From positions 297,645,782 through 297,709,781 of the forward strand of contig OX465600.1 of the NCBI GenBank assembly GCA_950022295.1: a DNA stretch of 64,000 bases. Reading direction: 5' to 3'. Each line of letters begins with the position of its first letter. The first letter of the stretch is position 1. Positions 34,155 to 45,491 of this stretch are shown piece after piece. The notes beneath the pieces are model-generated. The model did no database searches and was not told the origin of the DNA. It saw only the letters and a program-made list of their open reading frames with translations. The DNA comes from Bromus sterilis. Its lineage: Eukaryota > Streptophyta > Magnoliopsida > Poales > Poaceae. The position numbers and the translations under genes are program-made.

Positions 34155-35150
34155 ATGTCTCAAGGAACCCGTGGCCAAATTGGTCGTAACCAAGGTCGTG
34201 GGAACGACCAGGAGGAAGGCAACCTTCCACCCCCACCCACGATGGCTTAGGTTCTGATGGAGGTCGAGAGGAACCGCCGAGACTCTCACCACCTGTTGGA
34301 AGTCATTGCACACAACACCACTCAGCAACGCAATGAGCTGGTGTCCCTGAACGACTTCATCCGGCTTCATCCCCCGGTATTCAGTTATTCCATCGAGCCC
34401 CTTGACGCCAATGACTGGCTTCACAACATCGAGAGGAAGCTCCAAGCAGGCCATGTTGCAGATGGCGACAAGGTCAGCTATGCCACCTATCACCTTGAAG
34501 GCGCAGCTAGTTCTTGGTGGGAGAACTTTATGAATATGCGTCCCGTTGGACCACCCGCATCTTGGGAGGAGTTCTGCACGTCCTTCCGCGAGCACCATAT
34601 TCCCAAGGGTCTCATGGACCGCAAGAGCGAGGAGTTCTGCAACCTCACCCAAGGTAGAAGGACTGTTGACGAGTTCAGTCGTGAGTTCAACCGACTTGCT
34701 CGTTATGCTACCGAAGAAGTCTCCACCGACTCCAAGAAACAAGAGAGGTTCCGTCGTGGCCTCAACTCTGGACTCCATCGTGAGCTCAACCTTCATGACT
34801 TTGCCACATTCCAGGTCCTTGTCAACAAGGCAATCAAGGCAGAGGACATGAATACCCCCAACGACTTTCGCAAACACCCTAGAGATGACGGTTCATCCAG
34901 TTCTGGCTCCCAGAAGCGCAAGATCTGGATCCCAAACAGTATGTTCCGCCAGAACAACCCATCGAGGCCATCCTATGTGGCGCCTCGTCCACCAACCCAG
35001 TTCCACCCAGCTCCACCAAACAACCCAACTCCACACACTGTTTTCGGAGCCTGTTACAAGTGTGGTCAGGCAGGCCACTATTCTCGTGAGTGTCCCCAGA
35101 ACCAGATCCAGCATCAGAATGCTCCACCCCGTGCCGGAGGCAACAACAAC
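34155..35150 (+). pseudogene. Truncated gag of element 3
   Basis: The ATG at 34155 follows cctttag. Codon 32 is a TAG stop (34248) where element 2 has Gln. Downstream the gag region and the CCHC knuckle (CYKCGQAGHYSREC near 35060) are kept. The frame ends in unrelated codons after the junction at 35150. It is about 90-95 percent identical to the gag of element 2. Confidence 0.9.
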
Positions 35151-35659
35151 CTGAGCCATATGAATATATGTAGCAGATTTTGAATTTTGAATTCTGAATA
35201 CATGTAGCAGATTTGTAGCACTTGGTTGATATGAAGCACTTGGCGTGCACTTGTATCCTAGCTGATATGTAGCACTTGGCTGTGCACTTGTATCGTGGTT
35301 CATACGTAAACTTGGCTGATATGTAGCACTTGGTTGTGCACTTATTTTGTATCCTGTCACTTGGTTGATATTGTAATTTTGTGATATGAAGTTATGGGCT
35401 TGCACTTGGTAATCTTGGCACTGTTGTGAAGTAGAATGGAGAAAAAAAGGTTGAATTAAAAAAATGGCTAAAAGTGGATTGTGGATTAAATATATAGGGC
35501 TGAAAATATATTTAATAAAATAATTTGAAATAAATAGGAAAAAAATCTGAAATGGGCTGAAAATAGCCCAAGACCGAAATGAAAAAGGCCAAGGCCTAAT
35601 AAGAAAAATCCCAAAAAATTAAAACCAACCCATGTGATCAACTGAAATGGGTTGGGCTG
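35151..35659. repeat. CACTA interior with short imperfect tandem repeats
   Basis: Words such as gatatgtagcacttggctgtgcacttgtatc recur in variant form between about 35160 and 35400. An A-rich stretch then leads to the subterminal repeats. It is not coding. Confidence 0.55.
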
Positions 35660-35943
35660 ATTTCAGCCATGACGTTTTGATTTCGTCGTAACTTTGCCAC
35701 GTAGGACTGCCACGTAGGATTGGGGTAGATTGCCAACGACGATTTAGGATCGTCGTAAAGGTTACGACGATCCAGGAATCGTCGTGAAAGTTACGACGAT
35801 TTCGATCCAAACGTCGCTGCTGTCAGTTTTTGACGCCACCTTTTCGACGATTGGTTTTTTGTCGTAAGATCGTTGTAAATTAAAACCCGTGACGATGTAG
35901 CGACGAAAATATAGCGTCGAGTATTAGCATATTTCTTGTAGTG
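35660..35943. repeat. Right subterminal repeats of CACTA
   Basis: Many gttacgacgat, atcgtcgtaa and gtcgtaa words in both orientations, ending in the inverted terminus at 35943. Confidence 0.75.
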
Positions 35944-37075
35944 GTACCGAATAACTTGCCTCGCTTGGACCTGCACACAACACAAATAACTTTGCTCCAA
36001 ACGGAGTTTAGAGAGGTTGTCAATCTCTCCGGTCTTGTTGTTTACAAAGGATAAAAAACACAAGGGATAATGGTAATGGTAGCAACTGAAAGTAAAAGCA
36101 GAAAAGTAAATAGGCTTGTACACAATGATGAGAATATGGACCGGGGTCCCGTGATGTTCACTAGTGATGTATCTCTCCCAAGAGACGATAAAACTGCTAT
36201 GCGAGGTAAACAAATTACAGATGGGCAATGGACAGGATTATAAACGCACCGCAATGCTAACTATGCTACAAAAGAAAGGAAGAGGCTCATAAGCATGGGA
36301 AGTACGCCAAAATAAGTAGACCGAAATCCATCTGCATCTACTACTAATCATCCACCTTGAGATATCTATCCAGAACATCTCGCTGGTATTAAGTTGCGAG
36401 CCCCACCCAAAGTGTAAACCCAAAGAAACAGACAACTCCATTAAAAAGAACTTTGCATAAAGTAAACAATCCTTGCAACCGCGGTTACAACCACCGTTAT
36501 TTTCCCCTTTGTGGCCACATCACATCCCCTAGACTCATGTTTCTGTCACTCAAGCGTGTCATCACGGGGCATGTACCCACAATCGAGCATAACGTTCCCT
36601 ATTGGAGTTACTACCTACCACTTGGAGAAAGCAATAAACATCAACGGAGAACATGCAAGAATTACTTAGGAACAAAAATATAAAAGATAAAAACCAATTA
36701 TATAACTTTATCACAATCTAAACATAATCTCATAATCCATCAGATCCCATCAAACTCAGCATAGCAACAACAAAAATATTACATATGTGCCTCGATCATG
36801 TAGGGCAGCTCATGAAGTCTAAACAATGAAGAACAAAGAGGGGAGGAGAACATCACATACCTACTGATCACGGACCCATGGTCCAAGGAAGACTACTCAC
36901 GGCACATCCGGGAAGCGTCCATGGTGGAGGGGAAGCTCCCGGAGGTCGATCCTCCCTCCGGCAGGGTGCCGGGAAGGGTCCTGGTGGTTCTCCCGATCTT
37001 GGAAGCGCGGCGGCGGCGGAACAGAGGCGATATCGCGAAAAAGGGTTCTGTCCTTGGAGGTTTTCCGTGACGGAG

Positions 37076-37083
37076 ATTAAATA
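37076..37083 (-). promoter_or_regulatory. TATA-like site of Athila-like LTR
   Basis: tatttaat on the minus strand, within a GC-richer context and about 360 bases from the LTR start at 37438. The same site is at 53256-53263 in the other LTR, and a variant occurs in the fragment at 21832-22370. Confidence 0.45.
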
Positions 37084-38769
37084 GGCAAAGGGGGCAGATG
37101 CAGGGGTCCAGGCGGCCACCTGGCGCGACCAAGGGGCCAGGGGCGCCAGGTGGCCTCCTGGGCTCCTGCTGGTGACCCTTGGCCCTCCTTCGGGGTTCTG
37201 GAACCTTCCGGTACGCTGATTTCTATCTGATTTTCCCGGATTTTTGGAGCACTTTTTATATTGGAAAAAACTGAAATAGAAAAATAGCAGAAAACAGAAA
37301 CTGGCACTGGGGTGCACTAAGTTAATAGGTTAGTCCAAATATGATCAAAAGTTTATGAAAGTGTATCTAGATCATAGCAATATCACACAAAACATGCATG
37401 GAGCGAGCAGAAATTATCGATACGTTTGGGACATATCAATATCCCCAAGCTTAATTCCTGCTCGTCCTCGAGTAGGTAAATGATAAAAAACATAATTTCT
37501 GTGGTGACATTCTAGCAACCAGATATGAACTTTGAAAAGTAAAGCTATCAACGTATGTGATTCAATTCAAGTCGTAACAGGCAAGAGTCTATATTAGCAT
37601 TGAAACAAGCAACGAAAGAACATTAGGTGCAAGAGCTCTCGCTGTCCGTGACTCGAATGTCTCCAAATGGTATTTGCGTGCAAGAAGGGGGATAGGGAAT
37701 ACGAGAAAAAAATACTTTTGTTTTGAACTCAATCTACTAAAGTTTCACACTTGGTCTTCTTTGGAATCTTATCTTGACTCGTCCCCAGACCACTAGCCAG
37801 GTACAAATCAATTTGATCCACTCTTTTTCGATATTTTGAGCACTCATGCAATGGATGAGCGTAAGCACGTAATTTGAAACTTAGGATGGCAAAGAGAGAA
37901 ATACGGTGGAGGAGGAAGACAAAAAGGTAAGAAATGCTCACATCAATGAGGACAATCATGGGCGAGAGGGCCAAATGATAGATATGATGTGAGGGGTAGG
38001 GATTGCCATGCAACGGATGCACGGGGGCATCCCCAAGCTTAGATGCTTGAGTCTCCTTGAATATTTATTGGGTATGCATGGGGGCATCCCCAAGCTTGAG
38101 CGCTTGACACTCCCGAATCTTCTTTCATTCTCTTCCACCACACACTTGAAAACTCCCTTCATACATAACTCATCATAAGCTGATTAGAGAGGTTAGTAAC
38201 CTTAATAAAATAATTTTTCCCCACTGGATATAAAGATATTCTTGAATGAATACTGTTTCTCAAGATTGCCAAAATGTTTTTGCAAAGAAAAAGCAAGCTT
38301 AAGGTTTGCAAAAGTAAGGAGAGAAAAAACGTGGCAGAATCTGTGAAAAACAGAACAACAGGTAGTAGAGAATTCTTTCGGGGCACTTCTTCAAATCAAA
38401 TAAAAAAACTCAGAACATACGAAAGTTCCGTGATTGTATAGAGCACACTGTGTAAAAAATTCAGCTCAAATAGATGAACTGGTGATTTGATCCGATTTTT
38501 TCCGTCAAGTAGACAGAATCTGTTTTCTGGACAGCATGTCACAACTTTCACTTCCCTTGTCATATGAGGCTATAACTTGTCACGAAGAAAATAAAGATAC
38601 AATGATGTTGCTACAGTAGTAACAATCATCAAGACCACTAAAAACATAAGTAAAAACATCTTGGGTTGCCTCCCAACAAGTGCTTTCTTTTACGCCTTTA
38701 AGCTAGGCATATGGAAAACAAGAAGAGTCAAAGGTCTCCAAGATCGCCGGAATCGTAAAAACCTTGAAT

Positions 38770-39567
38770 TTAATTTTCAATAAGCTCTTTCTTCTTCTTC
38801 CTAGGAAATAGGTACTTACCTTTCGCCTTACCGCGTAAGCGTATGAACCCGTTCCCGATATCAATGAAGCCTTTCATAGCTCGAAGGAAGTTCCTTCCAA
38901 GCACGATGTTACTTTGGTTTGGCTCCATGATGAAGAAATCCATTGGTGCAATCCTATGAAGGAATGCAACTTGGACTTCTTTTACCTTTCCTTTCACCTC
39001 TGAAATATCTCCATTAGCATGTTCATGATAAGAAGACAATTTATCCATATCTAGTTTCAAAGAATCATAAACTAATTTTGACATAGTAGAAACCATGGAT
39101 CCAATGTCCCAAAAAGCAAGGAAGTCCTGGTTAGAGATACTAATCCTAAAAAAGGACCACCAATCATCATCTATCTCCAACATTTCTTTCTTGTTGGACT
39201 TAAGTTCTTCTACTTTCCTCAAGTCTAGAGCATCCATCCTCTTTTCAATAGTGGCAAGTCTATCTATAACAGTATCAATACTATGATCATAAATAGAATA
39301 ACTAGATAGACTATGCAAAATATCAAGAGCTCTAGCTTCATCACACTCTAAAAATTCTCCTTCAGCTATAATATCAAGAGAGTGTTTACGCCACTTAAAA
39401 AGACCATGGTAAAAATGTCTAAGCACAATTTTTATAGGTATCCAAGGCATAATTATTTTATGTGCTTCAGAAATTCTGTCCCATGCCTTCTTCATATTGT
39501 CTCCATCCCTTTGACGGAAATCGAGAACTTCCGATTCCCGCAAAGCACCAAGTCCTAAAATGTTCAT
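38770..39567 (-). CDS. Gag-protease remnant of non-autonomous Athila-like element
   Basis: 265 codons. The N-terminal half (residues about 1-70: LDFRQRDGDNMKKAWDRI, then FYHGLFKW) resembles plant gypsy gag. The C-terminal half resembles a retropepsin (FWDIGSMVSTM near 155, then IVLGRNFLRAMKGFIDI near 225). The usual D-(S/T/L)-G triad reads D-I-G. A Lys-rich tail closes it. It is shorter than a full gag-pol because RT, RNase H and integrase are absent, so the family would depend on another element. It is the only long frame in this internal region and lies just after the primer site. Confidence 0.7.
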   Translation of the reverse strand: MNILGLGALRESEVLDFRQRDGDNMKKAWDRISEAHKIIMPWIPIKIVLRHFYHGLFKWRKHSLDIIAEGEFLECDEARALDILHSLSSYSIYDHSIDTVIDRLATIEKRMDALDLRKVEELKSNKKEMLEIDDDWWSFFRISISNQDFLAFWDIGSMVSTMSKLVYDSLKLDMDKLSSYHEHANGDISEVKGKVKEVQVAFLHRIAPMDFFIMEPNQSNIVLGRNFLRAMKGFIDIGNGFIRLRGKAKGKYLFPRKKKKELIEN

Positions 39568-39662
39568 CTAAACAAGGAGGACTACTAAAAGCAAGATTTT
39601 TTTTTGTGATTTTTTATATAAGACACGAAGATAAAAACTGAAAGGTAAACTAACAAGACTAA

Positions 39663-39860
39663 GGGCCAGTTTTTTTGGCGGCTTCCCCCAGAAGCTGCCC
39701 TCCCCCAGCTTCTGTGAGAAACCGCCCCAAGATGTTAGGGAGGCTTTCGGAATGCCCCATGTTAGGCCATTGCGGAAGTCTCCTTAAATTTTTGGGGCAG
39801 CTTCTCAGAGAAACTGGGGGGAGGGCAGCTTCTAGAAGAAGCCGGCAAAAGAACTGGCCC
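39663..39860. mobile_element. Tourist-like MITE, 198 bp
   Basis: Terminal inverted repeats (gggccagttttttt... and ...aaaagaactggccc) extend inward over about 40 bases and include ggcggcttcc and gaagccgg. It is flanked by TAA on both sides (39660-39662 and 39861-39863), the 3-base duplication expected of PIF/Harbinger-derived Tourist elements. It sits between the primer site and gag of the Athila-like element. Confidence 0.8.
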
Positions 39861-39912
39861 TAAAAAGTAAAGGTAAAATGTAGTGGGAAACTCCCCTATC
39901 TTATCACTCGGA

Positions 39913-39931
39913 GTCCTCGGCAACGGCGCCA
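39913..39931 (-). other. Primer binding site, tRNA-Asp, Athila-like element
   Basis: On the minus strand tggcgccgttgccgaggac, which matches the 3' end of plant tRNA-Asp. It lies about 10 bases from the LTR end at 39942. Athila-type elements commonly use this tRNA. Confidence 0.75.
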
Positions 39932-41221
39932 GAAATTTGCTTGATGTGCGAGATGATGATAATGGTTTCTCGCCCTTCGTTGGTTACCCCAAGTGGAAGG
40001 TGAGATGTAGGATAGCAGCAAATTTCCCCTATGTAGAGGATAGGGTTTATCTTCCGTAGGACTCCAACAATGATAAGTAGGTGGTTTGGCAAGTTAGGCA
40101 CCGAATCACTTGCCTCGCCTGGACCTGCACACAACACAAATAACTTTGCTCCCAACGAAGTTCAGAGAGGTTGTCAATCTCTCTGGTCTTGTTGTTTACA
40201 AAGGATAAAACACACAAGGGATAATGGTATTGGTAGAAACTGAAAATAAAAGCAGAAAAGTAAATAGGCTTGTAAACAATGATGACAATATGGACCGGCG
40301 TCCCGTGATGTTCACTAGTGATGTATCTCTCCCAAAAGACGATAAAACTACTATGCGAGGTAAACAAATTACAGATGGGCAATTGACAGGATTATAAACG
40401 CACCGCAATGCTAACTATGCTACAAAAGAAAGGAAGAGGCTCATAAGTATGGGCAGTACGCCAAAATAAGTAGACCGAAATCCATCTGCATCTACTACTA
40501 ATCATCCACCCTGAGGTATCTATCCAGAACATCTCACTGGTATTAAGTTGCGAGCCCCACCCAAAGTGTAAACCCAAAGCAACAGACAACTGCATTAAAA
40601 AGAAGTGACATTGACATCTGTGCCCCTAACTGGAACCAACTACTCAGATTTGCCCCTAATTTTGGAGCATGCTCAAATTTGCCGCTCTTCCGTAACTGCA
40701 CTTATAGAAATGCCCTTCCGTACATTTTTCGTCGAGTCAAAGGTCATTTGTCAGAACTCTCTGTTAGGTAATGTGCTAGGATCAAAGTCATCTTGCATCA
40801 TGTTAAAAATTTCAAAAGAAATCATTGAAATCAAATTCAAAAGCAAAATGGGAGAAGGAACGCCCCCAGATGAATTAATTCAAAAGTACAGATAAAAATC
40901 TTCTCCAAAAATTCATGTTAGATTTTTGAAAAGTCTTATAAATGAGTGTGATCACATATCAAGTGATGTGGGACCCATCCCATGCTCATGGATTTTTCAA
41001 ATATTCAAACAGTGCCTTGGAATTAATCAAAAACCCCTATTTGATTTAAAGTTCAAATTATTTGAATTTTAAAAATGTTCAAACTTTACAAGTGGCTAGC
41101 CTAGTATATTGTGATGCCACATAAAAAGTTTCAGCATTTATTAAAATGCCTAGCTATTTATTTAGCACAGCAAAACAAAAAGACAGAAAGAAAACAGAAA
41201 AGAAAAAGGGAAAAGGACTTA

Positions 41222-42135
41222 CCTGGCCATTCGGCCCAACTCATCGCCCGCGACCCAGCAAGCCAGCCCAGCACGCTGCCCCCCGTTTGTCTTCTTCCCC
41301 GGCGCGGCAAGCAGCTCGCTGGAGCGCATGCCAACGCCGGCGCCACTTGCTTGCCTGCCTGGAGGCCCTCCCTTGCCTTCTCCTTGCGCCAGAGAGACGT
41401 CGTGGCGCCGTGAACCACTTCCCCCCCATCGCCGCTTCGTCTCGCGCCTTCTCCTCGTTTTCCCCTTCTTCCCCGAGAGCCTCCGCCGTTCACCATCGAC
41501 GGAATCCGTGGCCAACGCCGGAGAAGAGCCAGAAGACCGTGTCCCCCTCGCGCTACGTCGTCGTCCACGCCAAGCTGTTGAAGATGGTGACCTAATTGAT
41601 CAAGGAGCCGCCGCAATCGCCGTTTCCTTCTCGCCGGAGCCGAGGAAGATCGACGTCAAATTCGTCGCCGTCGAGCCACCTCAGCCTTCGCCGCCACCTC
41701 CGTCGAGTTCCTGGTGAGCTCACGGTCAAACCCCCTCTTCTTGAGCCCCCATTCCGTGTCTCCTTCGTGTTATGCCATGGAAGCCGGGGTACCTCGCCGC
41801 CCCGGTCGTCGTCGTCGAGCAACCGCAAAGCGGCCGAGCCCGCAACCTTGTCCTTCGTGTTCCCCTTCCTCTGCTGCATCGATCTAGCCTATCCCCGCTC
41901 CAAATGGCGTTCAGTAGCGAGCTTTGCCTCTCCGCCATGCTTCTGCCGCCGCAAAGCTCAACGCCGGCGTCGTTCTGGTGACCCCCCGTGGCCCCGTGGT
42001 GCTCAAACGAATGCGCGCGGGCATGGGCTTTCGTCTGGTGCTCGCAACGCTTCTTTTGGACGCCGGATGCGTCGACCCCATGCAGCGCCGCCGCGTACAG
42101 GGCCACCGGCGTCAAGCCGCCGGCCTGCTAGGCTA
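41222..42135. promoter_or_regulatory. GC-rich island in 5' LTR of element 4
   Basis: Its left edge is a minus-strand consensus donor CAG|GTAAGT (41223/41222). Plus-strand CTG|GTGAGC sits at 41713-41714. The antisense frame of 152 codons at 41158-41616 is shared in part with the islands of the other LTRs, but shifts frame between copies. Confidence 0.4.
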
Positions 42136-42274
42136 ACCCCCGTGCTTAATCCCCCCTAGTGACACTGACCTGTGGGCCCAGCCACACTAATCCCCCTGTT
42201 AAGTTAAACTTAAATCAAATCGTTTTAATTAAACAGTGAGAGGCTGACCAGTGGGTCCCAGCAGTCAGTGGACC

Positions 42275-42305
42275 CCTGTCGTCATGCTGATGTCACGGTG
42301 ACGCA
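42275..42305. promoter_or_regulatory. TGACG cluster in 5' LTR of element 4
   Basis: gtcgtca, tgatgtca and gtgacgca lie in 31 bases. The first TGACGTCA is mutated relative to the 3' LTR copy. Confidence 0.3.
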
Positions 42306-42725
42306 GTAAATGAATTTCCAGAATAAAAATAATTCAAGAAATTCCAGAAATTCCAGAAAAGGTTGAAACTTTGAAAATTCATAGAAAATTCATATTAACT
42401 CCAAATTGGACAAATAATATATGAAAAATGATCAGGAGAAAATAAGCTATCCAAATATCCAACTTTCAACCATGTTTGAGTTGAATTTAAAATGTGATCA
42501 ATAGCATTTGCTATTTGATTTAAATGGAATTAAATCAAATTAATTTCAATTGCTTTTGCAACTTGAACCATGGAAACATGCTACATTTCAATTACACATC
42601 AGAGGCATATCATACACATTTCAAAATGGGTTAACTTGATCAAACAATGTCATATGCAACTTGACTAAATTGAATTCAAATTGGAGTTTGAATTTGCAAT
42701 TCAAATTGCAATATACTCCATTTAA

Positions 42726-42974
42726 ATGGAATTGCTTCACACATCAAAGCATATACATCAAGTTTCAACCTTCCATCATGTGATTGTGCATTGTATTTAC
42801 TTTTCTACCTTTTTTGTTTTTTGTCGAGTAGAGGTGGAACCGGAACAGGAGGCTGCCCCCTTCGTTGAAGACCCCGAACCCGAACCTCAACAGCAAGGCA
42901 AGCAAACCCCCATTGATCATGTCAATAAAATCCCACCTCCCTCTCATGTCTCGCTTATGCATTGTTTAGGATGA
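42726..42974 (+). other. Conserved small reading frame in 5' LTR of element 4
   Basis: 82 codons with the same C-terminal half as in the other LTRs. Q and N replace R and D in two places. Confidence 0.3.
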
Positions 42975-44837
42975 TTACCATGATGCGTTTCTACCGCATA
43001 GATGAACCCATTCCTTTGCATGACCTATATTTTTGTCATAGTAGTAAGCAAACCACAATCCTAGCAAATGTAGGAGTTGATTGATATCATGTGGCCCCTG
43101 CAATTGTTACTGCTTATTGTATGCTTAGAGTGATACCATGATGATACTGTTATGTGAGTCAGGATGGTAGTGATCATGTTGATGACGGTGGAAAGGTGTT
43201 GGTAAATCTACCCTAATACAAGGTGAACGATGAAAGGCTGTGTAGGAGTACACGGTGTGGTTGTCTCGTTGAACACCGCCCTAAGTCCGAGTTCTTGTGT
43301 GGTGATCCAAGATGAAGAGTACAACCACACATTGGGCTCACTGACCCCTCTCAACCTATTAACTCATCCCTTTCGATGTCCAGATGTCGCAATAGTTCGG
43401 AGTTCTGGTAGGTCTGTGGCCTGGCTGCTAAGTGAGAGAACGGCTCACCCGAGACCGGCTTATGCACCACGCACACATCATCTGGGTCCACTTCGGTAAA
43501 CCGGCCGGGTTCACGGTAGTGGTAGCCAACCCAGGTAGGCGACTTTCTCGGACTAGATCGGCTATGAGGTAACAGTTGTGGTGAGCATCCTCGCTGTCAT
43601 CTGTTGAACGGTGACACGCAAAAGGCGGTAACTGATGACACGTGTGTAGCGGTACACCCCTGCAGGGTTAACAAAAATATTCGAATAGCCGCGTCCGCGG
43701 TTAAGGACTGCTTGGAAAGCTTAGCTTGATTATTAGACAACTTGAACTGGATACTTCTAAAACAAACCAAGATAAGTGTGAGTGCTATGGCGTGCTTTCT
43801 CGTGGGGAAGTCGAGGAAGGCACCATAGTGGTGTAATTGATTGGAGGAAGTAGTGGACTCGTGTGCGCTTCTTACCTCAAGTCTGGTACTCGTAGTTCAG
43901 GACTAGCCAAGTCAAAGCTGGCACTTCTGCAATTGAACCCCACCCCCTTTACCTTGATACATGTGCATGAGTAGTATAACTCCTACGTAAGTCTTGATGA
44001 GTACGACTTTGTACTCACGTTTGCTTATTCTATGTTTTAGATGAAACCACCGACCCCGATGGTGGCTTCTAACCGAAGCTCGAAGAATGAAGACTCAGAG
44101 CAAGACCAAGCTAGTGTAGTCCCAGTCAGACGACTGGTTCCCTCGTGGAGGGCTTGTTTTTAGATAAGGCTTCGCTAAGCCATTTGTTAAACTTGTCTGT
44201 ACTCAGACCTACTTTGCTTCCGCTTGTCTGTTGTAATGTTGGATCACATGCTTGAGATCTCTGTGTGCACTCTGTAAGAGTTATAAATAAAGTATATACA
44301 TAGTAGAGAATTGTAATGATACCTGCTGTTCATACTAGACATGTGTGCTGCGTGTATGTTTATAACATGCATGTCCTAGTATGGGTTTTCGAGACCTTAG
44401 TTGTGATCTGGCTGGCGGTCTTTCATACACCAAGTGGCCCTTAGATGTGTGCAGCTTGTGGCATCGCGATGCGATTGTTCGAGAATCTGTCTCGTGCACA
44501 CTTTGTGGTATGATCGAGCCCGCCCTAGACCCTGACTAAGTGATCGGGCTGGAGTAAGTCTATGTAAGGGTTATAATACAATCGATAGTATGGATGAGGC
44601 GACTTGTCTATGAGTATGGGAGTTCACCACCCATATCAGTTAGACTTGTGTGCGGACGATGAGGACCCATCTCAGTGGATCATCCGGCCTGAATGGGATG
44701 CTCCTCACGTTCGATGCTTTCCGAGAACGTTCGGTGCTTGGCCTTGTCTTCTTAGAAAAGTGGGTACGGTTCTCGGCTCTCCATATGATTGTGTTGTAGC
44801 GAGGCTTGCATACGCTAACCCCGGGTCCCGACAGACT

Positions 44838-44849
44838 TGGTATCAGAGC
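44838..44849 (+). other. Primer binding site, tRNA-iMet, element 4
   Basis: tggtatcagagc, four bases after the LTR end at 44833. Confidence 0.85.
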
Positions 44850-44921
44850 AGGACTGACTGTAGGATTATCAGCCTTGGCCGAAGTTAGTCTAGCTTGCTA
44901 TAGTTATATAGTTACTCTGGG

Positions 44922-44930
44922 TATATAAGG
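44922..44930 (+). promoter_or_regulatory. TATA-box-like site in leader of element 4
   Basis: tatataagg, 89 bp after the LTR end. A donor-like tatgtaagtgc follows at about 45132. Confidence 0.45.
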
Positions 44931-45214
44931 GAACAACGTAAGGCTTATTTTTTTCTCCTTACCCTCATCATTCTGAGTTCTGAGTCACCCTCATGTTATT
45001 CTACGGGAAGATAGGACTAGGCTCACCTCTGTCTGATTAGAACATCTCGTTGTTTGCTTCCTTGTAGCCGTAGGAAAGTTGTGTCCGGTTTCCTAGCATT
45101 GTTGTAATGCTGATTTCTTACATCGTATTATGTAAGTGCTGTATCTACATTGAAAGAAAATTGTTTTCTTGCAATTACAGTCGTTATGCTGTCCGAATCA
45201 TTCCAGGTTTCTTC

Positions 45215-45491
45215 AAAATCTGATGCATTTGCAAAATTCTTCCCTCCTTTCGGTTGTCCTTCCAGAAGTTTTCTAGGTGGCATGCCTGACAGTTCCATAG
45301 AGTTGTTGTTCTAGAAACCTATAGTGATTCATTTGCAACTCTTCCTCCCACTTTAGATGTCTTCTAGCCAGAAGAACCACACTAACCATCGTATTGGGGT
45401 ACTTTGCTACTCTGACATATCTGTTGTAGCCCCTAGTAAACCTTGGTCATCCTCAGGAAAACCATCCAGTAACCCAACTCGTTAAACCTAG
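45215..45491 (+). other. Unplaced interior segment of element 4
   Basis: The sequence leaves the shared leader near gatgcatttgcaaa and rejoins pol near ccacccgacag (45492). The part between matches nothing else in the window. A short frame at 45358 starts after ctttag with a Ser/Lys/Asn-rich product of about 40 codons. It might be the start and end of a divergent gag joined by deletion. Confidence 0.35.

Larger units (their letters stand above)
28554..35150 (+). mobile_element. Tekay-type element 3, 3'-truncated, inside CACTA
   Basis: A complete 5' LTR (28554-32617), primer site, TATA, pre-gag ORF and gag up to the poly-Asn stretch after the zinc knuckle. At 35150 it joins CACTA sequence directly. 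Protease, RT, integrase and 3' LTR are missing. The junction lies in a caacaacaac run. The loss must have happened within the CACTA element, since both CACTA ends are intact. Confidence 0.88.
24373..35943. mobile_element. CACTA (En/Spm) transposon, 11.6 kb with nested retroelement
   Basis: Ends are CACTACAAGAAATATGCT at 24373 and its inverse complement (…gcatatttcttgtagtg) at 35943, flanked by the 3-base duplication GTA (24370-24372 and 35944-35946). Both subterminal regions carry repeated TTACGACGAT/CGTCGTAA words in both directions, as expected of CACTA transposase binding regions. No transposase-like frame is visible, so this is a non-autonomous copy. Without the nested element 3 (28554-35150) it is about 5 kb. 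It carries a gene-like GC-rich segment (25380-26700). Confidence 0.9.
24214..37438 (-). mobile_element. Left (3') LTR of Athila-like element, split by CACTA
   Basis: LTR pieces at 24214-24372 and 35947-37438. The break carries a 3-base duplication, GTA. The uninterrupted sequence at 39942-40130 shows the site before insertion. In minus orientation the LTR starts tgatatgtccc (37438) and ends ...cgcacatca (24214). It has a TATA-like site at 37076-37083. Confidence 0.88.
37439..39941 (-). mobile_element. First internal region of Athila-like array
   Basis: 2.5 kb between the two LTRs. On the minus strand it runs: primer site, short leader with a MITE, gag-protease, then about 1.3 kb of non-coding sequence ending in a purine-rich aagcttgggga at the LTR. 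Two further cccccaagctt boxes (38024-38037 and 38079-38095) look like duplicated polypurine tracts. Compared with the second internal region it lacks about 1.5 kb (junction near 38024). Confidence 0.75.
40749..44833 (+). mobile_element. 5' LTR of element 4
   Basis: 4085 bp, tgtcaga...cccgaca. It differs from its partner by scattered single bases and small indels only. Confidence 0.92.

Noticed and set aside
35160..35410. CRISPR-like or satellite array
   Set aside because: The repeats are short, irregular and without uniform spacers, and they lie inside a plant CACTA element.
36868..37317. 149-codon minus-strand frame in the Athila-like LTR (also 53051-53500)
   Set aside because: It overlaps the TATA-like site, lies in an LTR, and is disrupted differently in the three copies seen.
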